64,000 nucleotides of DNA from Alphaproteobacteria bacterium (GTDB taxonomy: Bacteria; Pseudomonadota; Alphaproteobacteria; Caulobacterales; Caulobacteraceae), in contig JAHJME010000031.1 of the NCBI GenBank assembly GCA_018821435.1, forward strand, positions 124,001-188,000, written 5' to 3'. The stretch's first letter is position 1. Every line of letters begins with the position of its first letter. Below are positions 58,423 to 64,000 of the stretch, piece by piece. The position numbers were made by a program, and so were the translations under genes. The notes below the pieces were generated by a model that did no database searches, was not told the DNA's origin, and was given only the letters and a program-made list of their open reading frames with translations.

Positions 58423-60962
58423 CTGGCGGCCGCCTTCTTCCTCCGGCGGCGGGGGCGCCGCTTCGGAGCGGGTTGGTCCTTCAGCGCGGCCAGGGCGGCG
58501 AAGGGGGAGTGTGGGCGGAGCGTGCCGGTGGGCTCGGCCTTGCGCTCGCTGCGGCGGCGCCAGCCGATGGGCTCGTTCGGTTTGGGTTTGTTCGCCGGGG
58601 CGAAGCCCAGCCCCCGCAGGATGGTGGCGGCGTCTTCGGCGCTCCAGCCCAGGGTTTCGCGGGCGGCGTCGCTCAGCACCGCGCCGCCGTTCTGGATCGG
58701 CCCAATGCGCAGCAGGTCCTCCAGCGCCTCCAGCTGCTCCACCGGCGCGGCCAGCCCCCTGACGGCGCGCAGGCCGTGGGCGGCCAGCACCCGGGGTGGC
58801 GGCGTGGGCTGGGGCAGGCGGCTCAGGCCGTCGGCGGGCGGGCGCCAGCCGCCGGTCTCCCGCGCCACCAGCGCCTGGGCCAGCGTCCGCGCCTCGGGCC
58901 GCAACAGGCCCGGCAGGAAGAGGGAGAAGGCGCCGATCCGCACGCCCAGGCTTCGCAGCATCCGCCGCTCCACCTGGCTCAGCCCCTTGGTGTCGGCCGC
59001 CGCCTCGGCCCGGTCCAGCACGCCGCCGGCTTCGATCAAGCGATAGGCCAAGCCCCGCGCCAGGCCGCGAATCCGGCCGTCGGCCACCGCGGCCTCCAGC
59101 TTGCGCAGGGGCGCCAGCCGGCGTCCGGCTTCTGCCGCCACGAACGCCTCCAGCCGCCGCGCCGCCCGCTGGCGGGCCGCATCGTCGCCCAACTCGCCCA
59201 GCAGCCGCACGCGGGGCTGGAACGGCTGGCCCCCGGTGATCACGCCGACGACGACGCCATCCCACAGCACGGCGCCGTCCCGGCCCAGGGCGAACGCGCC
59301 ATCCGGCGCGGCGGACAGGCGGCCCAGACGCCGGGCGATCTCGGGGGCCACCGCGTGCTGGGCGGCGGCGCGCAACGCCTTCTCCTCCAGCAGGGTGCCG
59401 CCGTGCGCCGGCTCGAACGCCACGCCCGACAGCCTACCGACGAAATGACCCTCGACAGTGACGCTGCCGTCCGCCGCCACGCCGGCCAGCATCTCCTCGC
59501 GCACCCGCAGGCCCCGCATCAGCGCGCTGGTCCGCCGGTCGACGAACCGGGCCATCAGCTTTTCGTGCAAGGTGTCGGAGAGCCGGTCCTCCAACCCACG
59601 GGTCTGCTGCTGCCAGGCCGTCGGGTCCGCCAGCCAGTCGGGCCGGTTGGCGACGTAGGCCAGGGTCCGCACGCTGGCCAGCCGGCCCGCCAGGGTGTCG
59701 ATCTCGCCATCGGTGCGGTTCAGATGCTCGTACTGCCGGGCGATCCACTCGTCCCCGATCCGCCGGCGTCGCTCGGTGAGCTGGAGGAAGAACGCCTTCA
59801 CCAGGCCCATGTGCTCGTCGCGGGCGACCTTGCGGAAGTCCGGGGTCTGGCAGACCTCCCACAGGCGCTGGAGGTTGGTCTTGTCGCGGGTCCGGGTCTG
59901 GACGACCTCGTCCTCGGCCAGCGCCTTCAGCGTGGTCTCGTCCAGCGCCTCGGCGGCCAGCTTCAACCCCTCGCGCTCGGGGAATTTGGCCAGGCTTTTC
60001 AGCAGCAGGGGCAGGGATCCGAAGTCCAGCTTGGCGTTGCGCCACTCCGCGCCGAGCACCGGCTCGAAGGTATGGTTCTCGACCGCCTCGACCAGATCGA
60101 TGTCCATGTCCTCGGCCTCGCCGGTGACCCCGAACGTGCCGTTGGTCTGGTAGCGGCCCGCGCGGCCGGCGATCTGGCCGATCTCCTGCGGGTGCAGGTA
60201 GCGGGTTCGCTTGCCGTCGAACTTGCGCAGGCCGGCGAAGGCCACGTGGTCGACGTCCATGTTCAGGCCCATGCCGATGGCGTCGGTCGCCACCAGGAAA
60301 TCCACCTCGCCGGACTGGTAGAGGGCGACCTGGGCGTTGCGGGTGCGCGGGCTGAGGCTGCCCATGACCACCGCCGCGCCGCCGCGCTGGCGACGGATCA
60401 GTTCGGCGATGGCGTAGACCTGGTCCGCCGAGAACGCGACCACGGCCGAGCGCGTGGGCAGGCGGGTCAGCTTCTTCGGACCGGCGTAAGTCAGGGCCGA
60501 AAACCGCTCCCGCGTGACGATCTCGGCGTGCGGCAGCAACCGGCGAACCAGCGGCGCCATGGTCCCGGCCCCCAACAGCATCGTCTCGGCCTTGCCCCGC
60601 GCATGCAGCAGGCGGTGGGTGAAGACGTGCCCGCGCTCGGGGTCGGCGCAGAGCTGGATCTCGTCGACCGCCAGGAATTCCACCTCGACCGACAGCGGCA
60701 TCGCCTCGACGGTGCAGACATAATACTGCGCCCGGGGCGGGATGATCTTCTCCTCGCCGGTGATCAGCGCCACGCAGCGCGCCCCCCGCGCCTTGACGAT
60801 CCGATCGTAGATTTCACGGGCGAGCAGCCGCAGCGGCAGTCCGATCATGCCGGACGCGTGCCCCAGCATGCGCTCCACCGCCAGGTGGGTCTTGCCGGTA
60901 TTCGTGGGACCCAGCACCGCCACCAACCTGGACGGCGCCGCGCCCGAAGGGCGGTCACTCAT
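58419..60962 (-). CDS. SUV3-like DEAD-box-type RNA helicase
   Basis: An 847-residue helicase. Walker A GPTNTGKTH at residues 18-26, motif II DEIQ, the SLSPRTR and VATDAIGMGLNMDVDHVAF motifs, and QIAGRAGRY, followed by a long C-terminal region ending in a basic tail (RRPRRRRKKAAAS). This is the alphaproteobacterial homologue of the mitochondrial degradosome helicase Suv3. Probably RNA turnover or ribosome-related work. It is coupled to the S4-protein gene. Confidence 0.93.
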   Translation of the reverse strand: MSDRPSGAAPSRLVAVLGPTNTGKTHLAVERMLGHASGMIGLPLRLLAREIYDRIVKARGARCVALITGEEKIIPPRAQYYVCTVEAMPLSVEVEFLAVDEIQLCADPERGHVFTHRLLHARGKAETMLLGAGTMAPLVRRLLPHAEIVTRERFSALTYAGPKKLTRLPTRSAVVAFSADQVYAIAELIRRQRGGAAVVMGSLSPRTRNAQVALYQSGEVDFLVATDAIGMGLNMDVDHVAFAGLRKFDGKRTRYLHPQEIGQIAGRAGRYQTNGTFGVTGEAEDMDIDLVEAVENHTFEPVLGAEWRNAKLDFGSLPLLLKSLAKFPEREGLKLAAEALDETTLKALAEDEVVQTRTRDKTNLQRLWEVCQTPDFRKVARDEHMGLVKAFFLQLTERRRRIGDEWIARQYEHLNRTDGEIDTLAGRLASVRTLAYVANRPDWLADPTAWQQQTRGLEDRLSDTLHEKLMARFVDRRTSALMRGLRVREEMLAGVAADGSVTVEGHFVGRLSGVAFEPAHGGTLLEEKALRAAAQHAVAPEIARRLGRLSAAPDGAFALGRDGAVLWDGVVVGVITGGQPFQPRVRLLGELGDDAARQRAARRLEAFVAAEAGRRLAPLRKLEAAVADGRIRGLARGLAYRLIEAGGVLDRAEAAADTKGLSQVERRMLRSLGVRIGAFSLFLPGLLRPEARTLAQALVARETGGWRPPADGLSRLPQPTPPPRVLAAHGLRAVRGLAAPVEQLEALEDLLRIGPIQNGGAVLSDAARETLGWSAEDAATILRGLGFAPANKPKPNEPIGWRRRSERKAEPTGTLRPHSPFAALAALKDQPAPKRRPRRRRKKAAAS

Positions 60963-61109
60963 GGCCTCAACGTGGGATGCCGTTGAGAGTCGGGCAAGCG
61001 GCGCCGTCGACTGGCGTCAAGACAAACACCGTTCGCCGCTTAAAGTTTGCGCAGTTGTGGCCCGTCGCTAGGGTCGCGCCCAATTGTTCTCCTTCGGGGA
61101 TTCCCGCCC

Positions 61110-62936
61110 ATGACCACCCGCCGCAACGTGCTCATCACCGGGGCCGCCCTGGGGCTTTCCGCCTCGCCGCTGGCCGCGCTCGCGGCCGAGGGGGAAGGCG
61201 TGACCGACACCCGCCTGGCCAAGCTGCTCGACGCCTTCGTGGTGGAGATCCTGGCCGACAATCCGCAGACCGCCAGCAGCATCGGCAAGGACAAGGGCCC
61301 GCGCGCGGCGCTCAAGCGCCGCCTGGACGACATCTCGACCGGCGGGCGCGCCAAGCAGATCGCCGGCTACGCCGACCGGGCCAAGCGCTTGCGCGCCATC
61401 CCGCGCGCCGGCCTGGCGGGCCGCGACCTGACCACCTACGACACCGTGCTGTACGCCCAGGACGTGGGCGCGGAAGGCGGCCGGTTCGCCTACGGCAAGG
61501 ACTACGCCAACCCCTACGTCGTCAGTCAGCAGGACGGCACGGTGGTCAACACCGGCGAATTCCTGAACGCCCAGCACCTTATCGAGACCGAGGACGACGC
61601 CGAGGCCTACCTGGCCCGCCTGGAGCAGTACGGCCCGGCCCTCGACCAGGAGACCGACCGGGTGAAGGACGCCGCCGGCAAGGGCGTGATCCTGCCCGAC
61701 TTCCTGCTGGCCACCGCCCTGAAGCAAGGCCAGGACCTGCGCGCCATGGACGCCGGCGCGACCCGCCTGGTCGGTTCGCTGGTGGAGCGCACCAAGGCCA
61801 AGGGGATCGACGGCGACTGGCAGGCCCGCGCGTCGGCCATCGTGAGCCAGACCGTGTTTCCGGCCCTGGAGCGCCAGGTCGCGCTGCTGAAGTCGCAACA
61901 GACCCGCGCCACCCACGACGCCGGGGTCTGGAAGTTTTCCGACGGCGCCGACTATTACCGCTGGGGCCTGAAGTACAACACGACCACCAACCGCACCCCG
62001 GCCGAGATCCACAAGACCGGCCTGGAGCAGGGCGCCGAGATGGACGCCCTCATGGACGGCATCCTCAAGGGCCAGGGCTATACCCAGGGCACGGTCGGCG
62101 AGCGGATGGGCGCACTGACCAAGGATCCAAAATACCTGTTCCCCAACACCGAGGCCGGCCGGCGGGAGGTGCTGGCCTATATCGAGGGGTCGATCGCCGC
62201 GATCCGCCCCTTCATCCCGAAGTTCTCGAAGCTGGGCCTGAAGGCGCCGGTCGAGGTGCGCGCGGTGCCCAAGGAGATCGAGTCGGGCGCTGGCCTCGGC
62301 TACATGAACTTCGCCGCTCTCGATGGCTCGCGCCCGGCCATCTACTACGTGAACCTCAAGGACACCGGGAACTGGCCGAAATACACCCTGGCCAGCCTGT
62401 CGATGCACGAGGCGTTGCCGGGCCACGCCTGGCAGGGCGCCTATCTGGCCGAGCGCTCCAGCGAGATCCACACCATCTCGTCGCTGATGAACTTCGGCGC
62501 CTTCATCGAGGGCTGGGGGCTGTACGCCGAACAGCTGGCCGACGAGGTCGGCCTCTACGCCCAGGATCCCATGGGCCGGCTGGGCTACCTGCAGGCGCTG
62601 CGCTTCCGCTGCGCCCGGCTGGTGGTCGACACCGGCCTCCACGACAAGCGCTGGACCCGCGAGCACGCCATCGAATGGATGGTCGCCGCCACCGGCCGCT
62701 CCACGGGCGCGATCACCAGCGAGGTCGATCGCTATTGCGCCAGCCCGGGCCAGGCGTGCGCCTACAAGACCGGGCACAACGAGATCGTCCGCCTGCGGGC
62801 CAAGGCCAAGGCGGCGCTGGGCGACCGCTTCGACCTGCGCGACTTCGACGACGCCGTCGTCACCACCGGCGGCACGCCGCTGGCGGTGCTGGAAGGGGTG
62901 ATCGACCGCTACATTACGGGGACCAGGAAGGCCTGA
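61110..62936 (+). CDS. DUF885 family peptidase-like protein, probably exported
   Basis: A 608-residue protein. It begins with a twin-arginine-like leader (TTRRNVLITGAALG) and a hydrophobic segment ending LAALAAE, so likely periplasmic. The C-terminal half shows the zinc motif HEALPGH near residue 433 and EGWGLYAEQLADEVG, typical of DUF885, which resembles metallopeptidases. Substrate unknown. ATG 61110 is chosen from the leader. No operon partner is evident. Confidence 0.88.
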   Translation: MTTRRNVLITGAALGLSASPLAALAAEGEGVTDTRLAKLLDAFVVEILADNPQTASSIGKDKGPRAALKRRLDDISTGGRAKQIAGYADRAKRLRAIPRAGLAGRDLTTYDTVLYAQDVGAEGGRFAYGKDYANPYVVSQQDGTVVNTGEFLNAQHLIETEDDAEAYLARLEQYGPALDQETDRVKDAAGKGVILPDFLLATALKQGQDLRAMDAGATRLVGSLVERTKAKGIDGDWQARASAIVSQTVFPALERQVALLKSQQTRATHDAGVWKFSDGADYYRWGLKYNTTTNRTPAEIHKTGLEQGAEMDALMDGILKGQGYTQGTVGERMGALTKDPKYLFPNTEAGRREVLAYIEGSIAAIRPFIPKFSKLGLKAPVEVRAVPKEIESGAGLGYMNFAALDGSRPAIYYVNLKDTGNWPKYTLASLSMHEALPGHAWQGAYLAERSSEIHTISSLMNFGAFIEGWGLYAEQLADEVGLYAQDPMGRLGYLQALRFRCARLVVDTGLHDKRWTREHAIEWMVAATGRSTGAITSEVDRYCASPGQACAYKTGHNEIVRLRAKAKAALGDRFDLRDFDDAVVTTGGTPLAVLEGVIDRYITGTRKA

Positions 62937-62981
62937 GGAACCGAGCCTGCGACCGCCATGCGCGCCGCAGGCGCTGTCCTG

Positions 62982-63055
62982 AACCGCCAAGACGCCAAGT
63001 TCGCCAAGGTGTCCCAGCATTTGCCGCCCCTTGGCGTCCTTGGAACCGTGGCGGT
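62982..63055. repeat. Palindromic intergenic repeat
   Basis: CCAAGACGCCAAG (62987-62999) and CTTGGCGTCCTTGG (63030-63043) form an imperfect hairpin with one bulge, and ACCGCC (62983-62988) pairs with GGCGGT (63050-63055). It lies between convergent genes and likely acts as a transcript end or REP-type element. Confidence 0.65.
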
Positions 63056-63086
63056 GAATCTTCTCGGCGCTGACGCGCGCTGAGTG

Positions 63087-63848
63087 TCAGGCGTAGGCCC
63101 GCCAGAAGAAGATCGCCGTGGTCCCCACGGTGATCGCGAGAACCAGGAGGCGCAGGACGATCGCGGGCAACCGCCGGCCGACCTGCGCGCCCAGGTAGCC
63201 ACCGGCCACGGCGCCGGCCATCACCACCAGGGTGGCGGCCCAGCTAACATTGCCGCTCACCACGAACACCAGCACCGCCACGGCGTTGGCCGCCGCGAGC
63301 ATCAGGGTGCGCAGCGGCGTCAGCTCGGCGACGTCGGCCTCGGTCAGCAGGCTCCAGGCGGCCAGCATCATCAGCCCCACCGCCCCGCCGAAATAGCCGC
63401 CATAGATGCCCAGGAAGAACTGCGCGCCTAGCACCACGCGAGGCCCGGCTTTCAGTCCCACCCGCGCCAGCGCCCGGGCCAGCCGGGGACCCGCCGCCAG
63501 CGTCACCGTGGCCAGCAGCAACAGCCAGGGGATGATCAGGTCGAACGCCGCCTCGGGCGTCACCAGCAGCAGCACCGCACCCACCGCCCCGCCGGCCAGG
63601 CTGAGCCCGGCCATCGCGCGGATCGAAACGCCCTGCACCGGGCGCATGTCGCGCCGGTAGGCCCAGGCGCTGGCCAGCGCGCCGGGCAGCAGCGCCACCG
63701 AACTGGAGGCATTGGCCACCGTGCCGGGCAGGCCCATCGCCGTCAGCGCCGGCAGCGCCACGAACGTGCCCCCGCCGACCACGGCGTTCATCGCCCCGGC
63801 CAGCAGCCCGGCGCCCGCGAGGAGGAAGAGGTCATGCACGGCGATCAT
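63087..63848 (-). CDS. TauE/SafE family membrane protein
   Basis: A 253-residue, about eight-helix TauE/SafE protein: LLAGAMNAVVGGGTFVALPALTAMGLP at the N-terminus and FFLGIYGGYFGGAVGLMMLAAW in the middle, the two repeated family signatures. Predicted inner-membrane anion exporter or importer. It is different from the TauE protein at 35765 (shorter, with the usual GGG motif). ATG 63848 follows a clean gap. Confidence 0.92.
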   Translation of the reverse strand: MIAVHDLFLLAGAGLLAGAMNAVVGGGTFVALPALTAMGLPGTVANASSSVALLPGALASAWAYRRDMRPVQGVSIRAMAGLSLAGGAVGAVLLLVTPEAAFDLIIPWLLLLATVTLAAGPRLARALARVGLKAGPRVVLGAQFFLGIYGGYFGGAVGLMMLAAWSLLTEADVAELTPLRTLMLAAANAVAVLVFVVSGNVSWAATLVVMAGAVAGGYLGAQVGRRLPAIVLRLLVLAITVGTTAIFFWRAYA

Positions 63849-63898
63849 GGCGTCTCTTTAGCGGCCGGGACGCGGAGCACGCTACGTCGGCGGCCGAA

Positions 63899-64000
63899 CT
63901 ATCGCGGCGCGGGCTCCAGCCGGAATCCCAGCGGCAGCAGCGCCTCGATCGTGTGGCTCTCGCTCGCGCTATCGGCGGCGACGCTCACCACCTCGCAGCC
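63899..64000 (-). CDS. C-terminal end of a gene truncated by the window edge
   Basis: The minus-strand frame is open from the window end to a TAG at 63899-63901, giving 33 residues (SHTIEALLPLGFRLEPAPR at the end) with the codon bias of the neighbours. No family can be assigned from this fragment. Confidence 0.55.
   Translation of the reverse strand, partial: GCEVVSVAADSASESHTIEALLPLGFRLEPAPR

Noticed and set aside
1..64000. CRISPR arrays, insertion sequences, integrases or prophage genes
   Set aside because: No regularly spaced direct repeats, transposase-like proteins or integrase motifs were seen.

Overview
The window is high-GC DNA from an alphaproteobacterium, most likely a member of the Caulobacterales (Caulobacter/Phenylobacterium type). 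This is inferred from the many TonB-dependent receptors, a CarD/CdnL regulator, an alphaproteobacterial 7Fe ferredoxin, a SUV3-like helicase, palindromic intergenic elements typical of these genomes and very dense operons joined by 4-nt ATGA/GTGA overlaps. Nothing in the sequence fixes the genus.

About 55 kb (1-55,690) is a catabolic region for aromatic or ester-linked carboxylated compounds. Bases 1-12.5 kb hold a DUF3237 protein, two MFS transporters, two TonB-dependent receptors, a four-gene MFS/SDR/SnoaL/CMD operon, a Nu-class GST, a Rieske O-demethylase-type oxygenase and a VOC protein. A translationally coupled operon at 12.6-16.6 kb encodes a small-molecule kinase, an enolase paralogue with an altered active site, a D-2-hydroxyacid dehydrogenase and an alpha/beta-hydrolase lacking its nucleophile serine. 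Bases 16.6-24 kb are mixed housekeeping-like genes plus a MetE-core protein with a MarR regulator. Bases 24-30 kb hold an acyl-CoA ligase, hydrolases, a class II aldolase and a Crp/Fnr regulator. Bases 30.9-35.7 kb encode a phthalate-type 4,5-dioxygenase oxygenase, a dihydrodiol dehydrogenase, a 4,5-dihydroxyphthalate decarboxylase, a MarR regulator and a GST. Bases 37-46.8 kb hold a CocE-type esterase, a P450 with its ferredoxin and reductase, a third TonB receptor and a regulator made of two fused TetR domains. A BVMO and a beta-lactamase-fold esterase follow. A seven-gene protocatechuate/gallate 4,5-cleavage operon (ligK-ligU-DUF1932 oxidoreductase-ligJ-ligI-ligA-ligB order on the minus strand) runs from 55.6 to 49.9 kb.

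Read together, the genes suggest outer-membrane import (TonB receptors), inner-membrane import (MFS), ester hydrolysis (S15 and alpha/beta-hydrolases), Rieske or P450 oxygenation, conversion of phthalate-type intermediates to protocatechuate, and meta-cleavage by LigAB to pyruvate and oxaloacetate through LigI, LigJ, LigU and LigK.

The most distinctive signal is regulatory. Eight near-identical 16-bp dyads (consensus ACTTAG-N4-CTAAGT) sit in front of catabolic transcription units spread over 54 kb, so the region looks like one regulon, probably of a MarR protein. A second dyad (GTCAA-N5-TTGAC) marks three promoters, including that of the double-TetR gene.

A tRNA-Arg(CCT) gene at 55.7 kb separates this region from a housekeeping segment (FkbM methyltransferase, carD, 7Fe ferredoxin, S4 protein, helicase, DUF885 peptidase-like protein, TauE). 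No integrase, insertion sequence or CRISPR array was seen. No stretch longer than 300 bases lacks an assigned feature.
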